NCBI GenBank assembly: GCA_032622095.1
Contig: CP136062.1
Span: 134,433,282-134,497,281 of the forward strand
Reading direction: 5' to 3'
DNA: 64,000 bases
Source of the DNA: Siphonodentalium dalli
Lineage: Eukaryota; Mollusca; Scaphopoda; Gadilida; Siphonodentaliidae
Shown here: positions 1 through 10,859 of the stretch, one piece after another
Position numbering within the stretch: position 1 is the stretch's first letter
How the letters are laid out: each line of letters starts with the position of its first letter
The notes under the pieces: model-generated
What the model saw: the letters and a program-made list of their open reading frames with translations, nothing else
Told to the model about the DNA's origin: nothing
The model's database searches: none
Translations under genes and position numbers: made by a program

Positions 1-53
1 TACCCTGTGTACTTAAATTGGTGTCTGCCTGGAAAAGTGTTTCAATTAAAACG
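1..53 (+). CDS. Penultimate exon (partial) of the 15-residue-repeat protein gene
   Basis: The first 53 bases are open in the frame that continues into the large exon at 1309. They read YPVYLNWCLPGKVFQLK plus two bases of an Arg codon. They end at ACG followed by GTAAGA, a strong splice donor. The two leftover bases and the first base of the next exon make a complete Arg codon, so phase and frame agree. The exon begins outside the window. I do not recognise the family. Joining is inference from splice consensus and phase; a transcript would settle it. Confidence 0.6.
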
Positions 54-1308
54 GTAAGAATTTTCTTGTAATTACTTATGTACAATGACTACTAGTAAGA
101 CATGTTTACTTATTGCAGAATTGAGTATTAATAAATATAAATGATTTGTTCACCTCCAAATTATCAACTTACCCTTGAACCTTCTTATCCTGGCAGCTGC
201 AATGAATCTAAAAAATAATATTGTACCTTACTTTACCTTGGGTAACTACTAGAACTATTTTTTTTGTATTCAAGAATAATATTATAGAATTAAAATAGAA
301 TGACACTTTATGTTAGAGATTTCAATACTGTCTAATTTTTGTTCCAAAATATTGCAATATATATAAATGCCTCAATATATATAAATGCTATACACTTCCA
401 CTCAGTGGTCACTGATGCAATTGAATTTTCACAATCTTGGTATTATTTTCTGCAATTGTGGGTCTGTTTTGAGATGTTTTATAAGAGTTGCTCATTAAAA
501 TTCATAATGATATTTTGAAGTTCAGTACTGGCATATGTAATTTATGGTTTTACAATTAAATGTTAAAGGCCATATCTCTTCAAATTTATGTTAGGTCTAT
601 CTTTTGCTTTTATTGCCTTGCTTGCATCAATAGAGACTGATAGATATATAATTTTACTCATATCCTTGTTTCATATTCTGTGAAAAGTCTTGACAAATTA
701 TTAGAAATTTGTTAACTGCCTTCAACTATCCACACAGCAGTGAGTGTCAGAGTGCTTTGAATTTTTATGATCATGGAAAAAGTATCAATGAACACACTAT
801 ATTGTGCTACATGAAAAAAAAAATATTTGACCATTTCTATCCCACAGGGAAGGTTTCTCACAACCTATAATATATGAGTGACTGCATAATATAATTATAT
901 CTATCAACCTAATTTGACCACAGAAGTGTGACAGAAGCCTGCAATTACTAGATTTCGTTTGAGCCAGAAATTTATATGTTAGTTTAACCCCGGGAGCTGC
1001 GCTGGTGCGGCATAAAAGATCCTGTGCTGGCCAGTGCATTCTCTTATATATGTGAGTCTCTCATAGGGAGCCTCACGTATATAAGAGAATTCACTGGCTT
1101 ATAAGGTGAAGGTAAATATTGTTAGGCCAATACATTCTCTTATATATGCGAGGCTGCCATAGGGAGCGTCGCATATATAAGAGCATGCATTGGCACAGGG
1201 TTTTAGAAAACTGTCATGAAGCTCCAGTCATGGAAGGGTTAAAATTAAATAACTATGTAGATGGTTAATAAGGCTGAACTAGTAAAGTGAACATTATGTT
1301 TCTTCCAG
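54..1308 (+). other. Phase-2 intron between the two exons of the repeat-protein gene
   Basis: It is bounded by GTAAGA at 54 and TTTCTTCCAG ending at 1308. The content is AT-rich and without a convincing reading frame. A mobile element with two hairpins lies at 984-1242, 66 bases before the acceptor. Confidence 0.55.
984..1242. mobile_element. Hairpin-core element, family 1 (TTAACCC...GGGTTAA), copy 1
   Basis: The ends are inverted (TTAACCC at 984, GGGTTAA at 1242), and the last 40 bases (GCTCCAGTCATGGAAGGG) recur at the end of the copy at 8790-9012. The core holds two hairpins whose stems are CCARTGCATTCTCTTATA and its complement. The element sits in an intron, close to the acceptor. The structure (short ends around a repeated core) resembles bivalve pearl-type elements. 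There is no coding capacity, so it is non-autonomous. Confidence 0.75.
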
Positions 1309-3187
1309 GCTTATCGAAGAAGCATACGGACGTATGTATGATATCAACCATGAACAAAATGAGCTTGATATTGAATTGATGCAATTGGAGGGATTGATGA
1401 AAAGGAGCGAAGATGATTATAGGGAAGCCAGATTGACACAAGGTAACATGTTGTTGAGTGGCACCATGATGAAGTGTGAGAACAGCGAAATGAAGAGAGA
1501 ACTGCGGCAAAAAACTCTGCAACTGGCATCCCTCAGGCAGAAGAAACTGATGAAGGGAAATAAGATTACAAACGAGGTAATGGAGGAAGAGGCAAATGAA
1601 TCTCCTACAGATGAGAAGCAGGGAAATGTTTGCGCTCGTTCCCGGCCACAGTCTGCCAAACCTGCTAAAGCACATTCCAGCAAGGATAATGAGTATCAAG
1701 ATAAATCTCCAAATAATCAATACAAAGCAGACTATGAATCAATGAAGCCGGAAAAGATGCCCAGAATTGATGAGATTGATGAGGCACCTATCAAGCCAGC
1801 AAAAATGTACAAAAATGACTTTGATGACACACCCATCAAGCCAGCAAAGATGTACAAAAATGACTTTGATGACACACCCATCAAGCCAGCAAAGATGTAC
1901 AAAAATGACTTTGATGACACACCCATCAAGCCAGCAAAGATGTACAAAAATGACTTTGATGACACACCCGTCAAGCCAGCAAAGATGTACAAAAATGACT
2001 TTGATGACACACCCATCAAGCCAGCAAAGATGTACAAAAATGACTTTGATGACACACCCATCAAGCCAGCAAAGATGTACAAAAATGACTTTGATGACAC
2101 ACCCATCAAGCCAGCAAAGATGTACAAAAATGACTTTGATGACAGACCCATCAAGCCAGCAAAGATATACAAAAATGATTTTGATGACACACCCATCAAG
2201 CCAGCAAAGATGTACAAAAATGACTTTGATGACACACCCATCAAGCCGGCAAAGATGTACAAAAATGACTTTGATGACACACCCATCAAGCCGGCAAAAA
2301 CCCCAATCAAGCCAGCAAAGATGTACAAAACTGATGTTGATGATTTGCCAATCAAACCGGCAAAAATGTATAAAAATGACTCTGTTAAGTCTGGAACGAT
2401 GCACAAAATTAAATCTGATGATTTATGCATCAAGTCTGCAAAGATGTACAATAATGAGTTTGATGAAAAGCCAATCAAGCCAGAAAATATGTACAGAAAT
2501 GACTTTGATGAGACACCGATCAAGCCAGCAAAGATGTACAAAAATGACTTTGATGAGACACCAATTAAGCCAGCAAAGATGAAAAAAAATGATTTTGATA
2601 ATGCACCTGTGAGACCTGCAAAGATTCAGCAACGTCAAGTCAAGTCGACAATGTCTCTAGTCAAGGAAAAAATGCTACCAGCTGATCCAGACACCAAATA
2701 TCTCTCTGTTCAAAGTGCTATCAGAGACTTGCGTAATTCTGGCACAGTACAGCAATTTACAGGAGTTCGCAGGACAAAGGCAGAGCATTTTATCAAGGTT
2801 CCGACTGGCAATGAAATGGAAATTGACCAACCTGTCATTCCTTACACGAGAAAAAACTCAACTACAGGTTCTCAATTTCTGAAAGAGGAAATTAAACCAC
2901 TGAGGGCGCCTGCACCACCATCATTACCAAAACCTGAGTACTCAAGGCCCAAACGGCCAGTGAAAGCAGGATGTTTGTTACCAAAAATTGGAAATAGTAT
3001 GGTTGGAAATAAGAATGTTAGTGCACAGAAGGAGATGGCATCACGTAACAAAGTGCAGGAAAAGATGCCATCTGACATTCACTTACCTCAGATTGGGAGC
3101 AATCCAAGATGTGATGCATCCAAGTCTGATTCATCACCAATTGCTCATCATACCAGGTCTCAAACGAATAAGCGTTATTGTCATTAG
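1309..3187 (+). CDS. Terminal exon of a basic, low-complexity repeat protein
   Basis: The exon starts after a TTTCTTCCAG acceptor and is open for eight codons before the first internal ATG at 1334, so that ATG need not be the start. From ATG to the TAG at 3185-3187 it encodes 617 residues. Roughly residues 5-90 are charged and heptad-like, suggesting a coiled coil. Residues about 150-430 are a tandem array with consensus KPAKMYKNDFDDTPI. The tail is Lys/Pro-rich and basic, with no membrane segment or signal peptide. The composition suggests an intracellular, partly disordered scaffold or cytoskeleton- or nucleus-associated protein, but this is inference and I recognise no domain. The 3' flank runs directly into foldback repeats at 3281. 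Confidence 0.8.
1787..2628 (+). repeat. 45-bp coding tandem repeat
   Basis: About 19 units of 45 bp encode the 15-residue repeat. Eleven central units (about 1787-2290) are nearly identical at the DNA level, with single changes such as ACC to AGA. One truncated seven-residue unit follows. The 3' units (2310-2628) are clearly diverged, and one is shortened around 2390-2430. A homogeneous core with diverged edges is the usual mark of recent expansion or gene conversion, so copy number is probably polymorphic. Confidence 0.95.
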
Positions 3188-3280
3188 ATTATTTTCAGAG
3201 ATTGAAGATGTATGTAATATTAAGGGTTCCACACTTATTATTATACTGAAACCAAAAATGAATATAGTGTGTTTTACATT

Positions 3281-4600
3281 TGCAGAAGAGGTCCGCAGAG
3301 GGTGAATTTAGTGACAAAATCCCACACAGTGGGCTAGCATCACCAAATTCACACTCTGGGAACCTCATTCTGCTTAAGCCTCAACTGCTATGGGAGACCT
3401 AGGATCAGATTGAAGTTGATGTTCACCCATTAGTCACCTCTATTATGCATTTTATCTTCTGCAAATTAGGGGATATAGAAACTGAACAATTTTAGGTAAA
3501 AAGTAACTAAAAACAATGTTAATTTGAGACTATAGAAACTTTGGTGATACTAGCCCGCTGTGCGGGGAAGCATCTCTAAATTCACCCTCTGGGGACCTCA
3601 TTCTGCAAATATCCTGAAGACATACTAAGGTCTGTAAAATACTGACCAGTGTATAAAATAACATGTTTTAAATGAGAAGCTCTACACAAATTTGATTTGG
3701 AATTTTTTTTGAAGCATTTTGATGCCTTAGAGGGAAATCATAAAATATTTTGCAAACTTAATCAATTACCCATCAGGTATAAAATTATATTTGATAATAC
3801 AAGTGCTGAAGGATTTCTATTTATTGGTGGGAAATGTTTAGATAATAAGTTCAACAAGCGGCCATGTTGAACTTATTATCTGAGCCTTTCCTAAGGGAAC
3901 TACTTTTATCAATGAGTGTTTAGTAACGAAAGGGTTAATTTTCAATAACAAAATGATATTCTTTGGAATTTATAGGTCTAGTTTATTTGTCATATTTAGG
4001 TTTGTGATGCTACACCACACAGTGGGCTAACATCACCAAATTCACCCTCTGGGGACATCATTCTACTTGAGCCTTATCTTCTGGGAAGTTTCTATAGTCT
4101 CAAATTAACATCGTATTTAGTAACTTTTTCCCTTCTGTTCTGTTTGCCTACTTCTGTCCCTAATTTGCCGAAGGTAAAATGCATAATTGAGGTGACTAAT
4201 GGGTGAACATCACAAACTTCAACTGATCTGATCCCAGGTCTCCCATAGCAGTTGAGGCCTAATCAATATACCGTCACCAGAGGGTGAATTTGGTGACTGC
4301 TGTGTGGGATAGCATCACTAAATTCACCCCTGGGGACCACATTATTCAGGCTTGTTGGTGTGCAAGCCTTGAAATAGGGTGTCTGTCATTTGCAGAATGA
4401 GGTCCGCAGAGGGTGAATTTAGTGATGCTACCCCACACAGCAGGCTAGCATCACCAAATTCACCCTCTGGGAATCTCATTCTGCCGAGGTGTAAGCAGAA
4501 TGAGGTCCCCAGAGGGTGAATTTGGTGATGCTAGCCCGCTATGCGGGCTAGCATAACTAAATTCACCCTCTGGGGACCTCATTCTGCAAATGACAGACAC
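3281..4600. mobile_element. Foldback repeat region with six hairpin copies
   Basis: A hairpin module of about 90 bp built from CAGAGGGTGAATTTAGTGA and its complement occurs near 3281, 3541, 4001, 4262, 4392 and 4497. Between modules, the segment about 3370-3550 reappears inverted at about 4078-4260 (for example GGTCTCCCATAGCAGTTGAG versus its complement). The whole therefore forms a long foldback with a loop of about 530 bp. The perfect module at 4497-4588 has a GCCCGC/GCGGGC centre. No coding capacity. Confidence 0.8.
3780..3905. repeat. Dispersed hairpin repeat, copy 1
   Basis: It lies in the loop of the 3.3-4.6 kb foldback. The stem is GATAATAAGTTCAACA pairing with TGTTGAACTTATTATC. A related copy with the same flanks (AAGTGCTGAAGGATT type) lies in opposite orientation at 24787-24905. 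Confidence 0.65.
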
Positions 4601-4604
4601 ACTA

Positions 4605-4999
4605 TTCAGGCTTGTTGGTTTGGATGTCTGGAACCCTGAATACATCTTTAATAACTATTTAAAGTCTTTCAAGTCAGCAGGTCTGCATTATGAATTCTAG
4701 TATACTTTTGTATGGCTAAAATTGTCTGTGTTTATACTAACCTGACAGACCAACTCAAATAATTAAAATGCTTTCCTAGCTACCATACCAACAAGGGCAT
4801 ATTTGTGTGCATTCCTCCAATTTTTGTGTGCCTATCATGTAAATTGAGTTTAAATCCAGGCTAATATATGACCAGTAGGAGTGACAGAAAGTACATATAC
4901 CAACTTTGTATTTCTTTCATTCACCAGTAAGGTTGGGTATAGATTCTTTGAAGTTGGTGGTAATTATGCAGTAAACCATGTCCATATTTATGGAAATGG

Positions 5000-5034
<35 letters not shown>

Positions 5035-5693
5035 AAATACCTGTTAGCAGAAACACAGACAAAAGTAATCTGCATCATATTATTATAGATGCACTCAGAT
5101 TTCTAATTCACTGCAATGGAAATAATCACAATCCAATGTCAATGAATTCAAAGTATTGTTGCTGCCCTATAAGCATGTGATTTTGTATTTATTACACACT
5201 TGTCTGTGACCTGATATTTTCCAATAGTTTCCTATCACCACCTGTTATATAGTCATGGTTAAAATAATATTCTACTGTGTTACTCTTATTTGGAATCTTA
5301 CAGTTTACTTCCATCAATTTCATTGCACATGGTTGTCTAGATAAAGGAATGGATGCTCATATGGTGAGGTCATAACTAAATATTGAAGCCAAACATACTG
5401 TTTAAACTCCCAATTTTATGATATACTGGTATATTATCAGTTTATGTTATAAAACATTAGAAAGATGACACTCTAAAATATTTGTACTAGTTTGTGAGCG
5501 TTTTTATGTCATCACAAACCACAATATCAGTTCAATCAATTTACATTATTTCAAATTTCGATGATAAGCAGAGAATCGAGGAGAAAAAGGAAGTCCCTTT
5601 TTTTCTTGTTGAAAAGAAATGTTTCCTTTTTGTAGACACTTTTAAGTCATATATAAGTCAGAATTGCCATTATCATGGCCTAGTTAATACATC
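4605..5693. other. Non-coding AT-rich stretch with a (TA)n microsatellite
   Basis: I see no exon or recognised element here. A TA dinucleotide run occupies 5001-5032. The short open frame at 5494-5769 runs into the element starting at 5694 and is not supported as a gene. Confidence 0.6.
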
Positions 5694-6138
5694 AAAGGCC
5701 CACTTAATTTTCGAATCACCAGATCACATTATATACAACATATTCCATGTTATATACCATTTGAAATAGGAAGCTTCAAAACATTGTATTATTAACTGAT
5801 CCGTTCGAATAAACTGGGAACATGTTGTTTTTGTCGAGTTATCAAGGTGTGTCCTGTATTTAATTTTGATCCGGACTATACTATAAAGTCTATTATACTC
5901 AATGGAAGGGGAATAACTCTATCTCTTAGTTTGATTTCTGATGCATTTTTGGTTGACAAGTGGGGGAAGTCTTGGAATGAATCTGTATCACTTGGTGGAC
6001 AGTCCTAGGCCACAGCAGTTTCGTATTCTGGTGGAATATATATTTGTTTTGGTTCCTCTTCCAAATTGGTTCCTCTTCCAAGTGGTATATAATATGGAAA
6101 AATGTTATCTGGGCATTCGAAAATTAAGTGGGCCTTTA
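5694..6138. mobile_element. Inverted-repeat element, family 3 (AAAGGCCCACTTAA), copy 1
   Basis: Ends are AAAGGCCCACTTAATTTTCG and its inverted complement ending at 6138. Length is 445 bp with no transposase. Internal landmarks (CCATTTGAAATAGGAAGCTTC, ATGGAAGGGGAATAACTC) are shared with copies at 10413-10859, 11970-12996 and, inverted and deleted, 21400-21601. Two open frames that cross it are shadows of the repeat. Confidence 0.85.
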
Positions 6139-6419
6139 AGTGATGCCATGAGTAAATCTTACTGGGAATGTCTGGGATACTGGAATTGACATGTTATGAC
6201 AAACAAATCGAGCATTTCATTCATTTTGTATTAGCAATTTGCTTTTCAGATTTGCACATATGGAGACTGTGATGGAGATTGCTCCACTAGAATTCATTTA
6301 ACTCAAAAGTTTTTCTGTAGCTAAGCTACAAATAGAAGTGACTGGATCTTGTTCTTTAAAATTAAGTTTGAGCTGTTCAATTAAAGAGTGGAAATAATTG
6401 AGACATTATAATACAGGCA

Positions 6420-6634
6420 TACAGTAATGCCCTAAATAATCGACCCCTTAACCACAGCAGAATTATGGGTAACTTTTCAGGATTTAGTCGGAAATATGGC
6501 TTGTTGCCATTCATCAGAAAGCTCTCACAGAGATTTCCGATGAATGGCAACAAGCCATATTTCTGACTAAATCCTGAAAAGTTACCCATAATTCTGCTGT
6601 GGTTAAGGGGTCGATTATTTAGGGCATTACTGTA
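6420..6634. mobile_element. Near-perfect palindrome, family 2 (TACAGTAATGCCC), copy 1
   Basis: A 215-bp element that is almost entirely inverted repeat. It starts TACAGTAATGCCC and ends GGGCATTACTGTA, with a small loop near 6520. CAGTAATGCCC preceded by TA fits the terminal style of Tc1/mariner or pogo-type elements, whose target duplication is TA. That is inference from the ends only, since there is no transposase. Confidence 0.85.
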
Positions 6635-6721
6635 TGAAATTGACTATCATGAGTCTTGGTTTTGTACCATTTTCATAGATCTTATAGGGAAGATAGATTT
6701 GGAAGGTTTGGAAGGTTATTT

Positions 6722-7566
6722 TTAACCCTATCATGATGAGAGCTGAGCTGGTGCAGAATTAAAGATCCTGTTCCAGTGCATTCTCTTATATATATATCTC
6801 CCATAGGGAGCCTCATGTAAATAAGAGAATGCACTGGCTTACATGGTCAAGGTTAATATTGTTACTAGTAGGTCAATGCATTCTCTTATAAATGCGAGGC
6901 TCCTTATGGGCCGGAGTCTCGCATTTATAAGAGAATGCATTGACCTAACAATATTAACCTTGACCATGTAAGCCAGTGCATTCTCTTATAAATGCGAGGC
7001 ACCTTATGGGCCGGAGTCTCGCATTTATAAGAGAATTCACTGGCACGGTCACGGTAATATTGTTAGGCCAATGCATTCTCTTATAAATGCGAGGCTCCTT
7101 ATGGGCTGGAGTCTCGCATTTATAAGAGAATTCACTGGCTTACATGGTCAAGGTTAATATTGTTATGTCAATGCATTCTCTTATAAATGCGAGGCTCCTT
7201 ATGGGCCGGAGTCTCGCATATACAAGAGCATGCACTGGCTTACACGGTCAAGGTTAATATTGTTAGGTCAATGCATTCTCTTATAAATGCGAGGCACCTT
7301 ATGGGCCGGAGTCTCGCATTTATAAGAGAATTCACTGGCACGGTCACGGTAATATTGTTAGGCCAATGCATTCTCTTATAAATGCGAGGCTCCTTATGGG
7401 CCGGAGTCTCGCATATACAAGAGAATGCACTGGCTTAAACGGTCAAGGTTAATATTGTTAGGCCAATGCATTCTCTTATAAATGTGAAGCTCCTTATGGG
7501 CCGGAGTCTCGCATATATAAGAGAATACATTGGCACCTGGAACCTCCAACCATGAAACCGTTTATT
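6722..7566. mobile_element. Family 1 element with eight hairpins in tandem
   Basis: Eight hairpin units spaced about 100 bp start near 6772, 6871, 6973, 7066, 7167, 7267, 7366 and 7465. Each stem is the TGCATTCTCTTATAAATGCG type, with a CTCCTTATGGGCCGGAG-type loop. The spacers (GGTCAAGGTTAATATTGTTA) are also conserved and one is inverted. The 5' flank ACCCTATCATGATGAGAGCT and a 3' flank with CCAACCATGAAACCG are the degenerate ends seen in copies 1 and 3. Confidence 0.85.
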
Positions 7567-8089
7567 TAACAGCTCAAATTTAACTTTAAAGAACAAGGTC
7601 CAATCACTTGTAGCCTAGCTGGCTATCAACAGAATAGTCAAAGATAAATGAATATTCCAGTGGAACAACCTCCATCATAGTGACGAGGTAAAATCTGAAC
7701 ATGAGTGACATAGTCGTCATTTCGTTTTTCATGGTGATTTCTAATTTGCAACTTTTGTTTGGATACACAGTGTATTTATGGTGATCACGCCTGTTTTTCA
7801 TTTGCTTTACCATAGACTTAGCCATGGACTTAGCTTATAAAATTACTTTTGATGTGTGCTTTGTTTTCTATACATGCTTGAAAATCATTTTCTTTCATTC
7901 AATAGTCCACCCTTCTCTCTAATTTACACTTGTACTCACTAGAACAGTAATTGTTAAGGTGGCTACAGATTTAAGAATTTGGACACTTAAGTTTCTTTAA
8001 TTTGATGTGCACTGGTTTGTTATTCTCAAATAACTGGAAGCTACTGGTTACTACTGTTCATGTTCTTACATCTATAGTCACCTCCGATG
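7567..8089. other. No gene seen
   Basis: AT-rich sequence between two elements. The minus-strand open frame 7604-7825 has no splice signals, signal peptide or recognised motif. Confidence 0.5.
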
Positions 8090-8305
8090 TACAGTAATGC
8101 CCTAAATAATCGACTCCTTATCCACATCAGAATTATGGGTAACTTTTCAGGATTTAGTCGGAAATATGGCTTGTTACCATTCATCAGAAAGCTCTCACTG
8201 AGAGCTTTCCAATGAATGGCAACAAGCCATATTTCCGACAAAATCCTGAAAATTTACCCATAATTCTGCTGTGGTTAAGGAGTCGATTGTTTAGGGCATT
8301 ACTGT
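8090..8305. mobile_element. Near-perfect palindrome, family 2, copy 2
   Basis: Same ends and same stem as the copy at 6420-6634 (ATTATGGGTAACTTTTCAGG type), with a few substitutions. The loop has GAAAGCTCTCACTGAGAGCTTTC. Flanked by TA on both sides. Confidence 0.85.
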
Positions 8306-8789
8306 ATTACATTTATGGGGCTAAGATGATTAATAGATGCTATAAGATGTAACCAATGTTCGAATTCATTCATTCATTTATTGATGAATAGATAGATGTA
8401 TTTTTCACAAACTGGTGTATGAGTGATTGAAGATTGAGAACGATGGATAGATGGCATGTTGGTAGCTAAATCTTAAAACTAATTTCCAAGTATTTCACCA
8501 ATTATATCAGTTGATATAATACATCAAGTTTCAATGGGTAACACAGATAATTTATTATCTTTAGTTGTTTCAAATCATCAGTTTAAGTGAACATCTCATT
8601 GAGACAGGATACAATTATGTTAGATATATTAAAGTGCTACCAATTTTTCTACCGTTGACAGTGCTGTTGAGGTCTAAAATATTTCTAAATGTCCTAAACT
8701 ACTATAGAATTATTAATTTTCAAATTTTGGCAATTTTATTAGGAACAATTTAACTAAGCAGTTCCTGTTCATATTCTCATCAATAAAAT

Positions 8790-9012
8790 AAACCCTTTAA
8801 AGATCCTGTGCCAGTGTATTCTCTGATATATGCAAATCTCCTCAGGATCCTCACATATATAAGAGAATTCACTGACCTTACAAGGTCGAGGTAAATACTC
8901 TTAGGCCAATGTATTCTCTTATATATGCATTGGGAGCCTCGCATATATAAGAGAATACATTGGCACATGATTTTAGCAAAATTTCAGAAAGCTCCAATTA
9001 TGGAAGTGTTAA
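8790..9012. mobile_element. Hairpin-core element, family 1, copy 3
   Basis: It begins AACCCTTTAAAGATCCTGTG, has two hairpins of the CATTCTCTTATATATGC type, and ends with GCTCCAATTATGGAAGTGTTAA, matching the end of the intronic copy at 984-1242. Confidence 0.75.
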
Positions 9013-9243
9013 TTGAACATAATGTCTGTTGAGGTATAACGCTTATGACTAGACATGTGGCTGTGCTGTTTAATTGTTATTAATCAAACCTTTGTGTCTG
9101 TCATCTTAGCTTCTGTGATCTATCCCATTCTGTTTTGTATATAGTGCAATAAAATATTTAAAACTCAAAAAATATTTTCTCATTTGTCCTATCTCCCGAA
9201 TCTCAATAATAAGCCCAGTCACTCAGTGAAATCCTCAATGATA

Positions 9244-9460
9244 TACAGTAATGCCCTAAATAATCGACTCCTTAACCACAGCAGAATTATGGGTAATTTT
9301 TCAGGATTTAGTCGGAAATATGGCTTGCTGCCTTTCATCGGAGAGCTTTCAATGAGAGCTTTCCGATGAATGGCAACAAGCCATATTTCCGACTAAATCC
9401 TGAAAAGTTACCCATAATTCTGCTGTGGTTAAGGAGTCGATTATTTAGGGCATTACTGTA
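9244..9460. mobile_element. Near-perfect palindrome, family 2, copy 3
   Basis: Begins TACAGTAATGCCC and ends GGGCATTACTGTA. The three copies within 3 kb are very similar, so the family was probably active recently or is being homogenised. Confidence 0.85.
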
Positions 9461-9817
9461 ATCATGTGACTCTAGACTTCATTAACCACAGGTAAGGCCA
9501 ATATAAAAAAAATGCTTGATTTATATCCCCTCCTCAATTTTTTTTATTTGAATATCTTTTATGTAAACTTTTTTCTCATGCCTTATTTTCAAATTACATT
9601 TCAATGATCCATTAATCAGTCTATTTTGATCATATTGGACAATCTAAATGACCTTGTATTATATAAGATTGGATACTAATTCAATATATAGAACTGTCCA
9701 TGACCATTTATATGTTAGGAAGAATAAAATATAAAAATATATTTTGCCCTTCCGCCTCATTTTTCTGAAAAAGTTGGATGTAAATCTAGCAATTTATTTA
9801 TATTGGCCTAATAGAAG

Positions 9818-10412
9818 GCCATTTTGGATCGGCGTGGGGTGAATATTTAGATTGGGGCCACCTACAATACCCATTTATTTGACCTAAATCGGTCATGGGG
9901 CCGAGAAATTTGATTGGTGCCATATTTGAACCCATCTAGACAGTGACCATTTTGGACCGGCATGGGGTGAATATGTAGATGGGCTTGGGGGCCACCCTAC
10001 AACACCCTTTGCTTGACCTAAATCGGTCAAGGGGCCAAGAAATGGCATGGTTGCCCTACATGTATTTTTGAACCAATCTTTCTGGACGGTGGCATTTTGG
10101 ATCAGGGTGGGGTGAATATTTATATTGGTCTGGGGGCCACCCTACAACACCCTTTCCTTGACCTTAATTGATCAAGGGGCAGAGAAATGGCATGGGTGCC
10201 CTATTTGAACCCATATCGACGCTGGCCATTTTAGATCGGCATGGGGTGAATATTATTTAGATTGGCTTCAGGGCCACCCTACCTAAGTCGGTCAAGGGGC
10301 TGAGAAATGGCACGGGTGCCCTATTTGAACCCCTCTGGATGGCAGCTATTTTGGAGTGGGGTGAATATTTAGTTGGCTTGGTGGGCCACCCTACAACATC
10401 ATGTGTTTGACT
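9818..10412. repeat. Tandem array of about 137-bp units, left part
   Basis: Units recur near 9818, 9950, 10089, 10226 and 10347, each with GGCCATTTTGGATCGG, GGGGTGAATATTTAGATTGG, GGGCCACCCTACAACACC, TTTGACCTAAATCGG and GAGAAATGGCATGGGTGCCC in order. The array is cut at 10413 by a family 3 element and resumes at 10860. Confidence 0.85.
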
Positions 10413-10859
10413 TAAAGGCCCTCTTAATTTTTGAACCCCCCCATATCATTTTATCTAAAATATATGGCATATATACCATTTGAAAAAGGAAGCTCCAAAA
10501 CATTGTTCAGTGTAATAAGCTGTGAACATGTGATTTGTGTTGAGATACCGACTTGTGTTCTGTGCTCAAGTTTCATTATTTCAATGGAAGGGAAATAACT
10601 CTATATCTTATAAGATATAGAGTTATTCCCCTTCCATTGCAAATACATTTTTAGTTTGAATTCTGTTGCATTCTGAGAGCCATAACAGGGAAAATCTTTC
10701 TATGATTTCGGCTGTTTTCTATTAATTTCTGAGACACAGATGTTTCAAACGGTAACGAATTATCTTTTTAAGCATATTTTAATCATAGCTTGTTATTAAA
10801 ACCGTATATCAAGCACTATAACAAAATAATTGGCGACTCGAAAATTGAATGGGCCTTTA
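10413..10859. mobile_element. Family 3 element inserted in the 137-bp array, copy 2
   Basis: Ends TAAAGGCCCTCTTAATTTT and AAAATTGAATGGGCCTTTA. Array sequence is interrupted at TTTGACTTAAA on the left and resumes at ATCCGAGAAATGGC on the right. This places the insertion within one unit and makes it younger than the array. The centre has a second inverted repeat (ATAACTCTATATCTTATAAG with its complement). Confidence 0.85.

Noticed and set aside
1732..2541. Long open frames on the opposite strand and in other frames across the 45-bp repeat
   Set aside because: A 45-bp unit without stops opens all frames at once; the peptides are repetitive shadows of the real frame, which alone continues into non-repeat coding sequence on both sides.
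4497..4588. Hairpin considered as a tRNA or structured RNA gene
   Set aside because: It is a simple palindrome repeated six times nearby, without A/B box or cloverleaf features.
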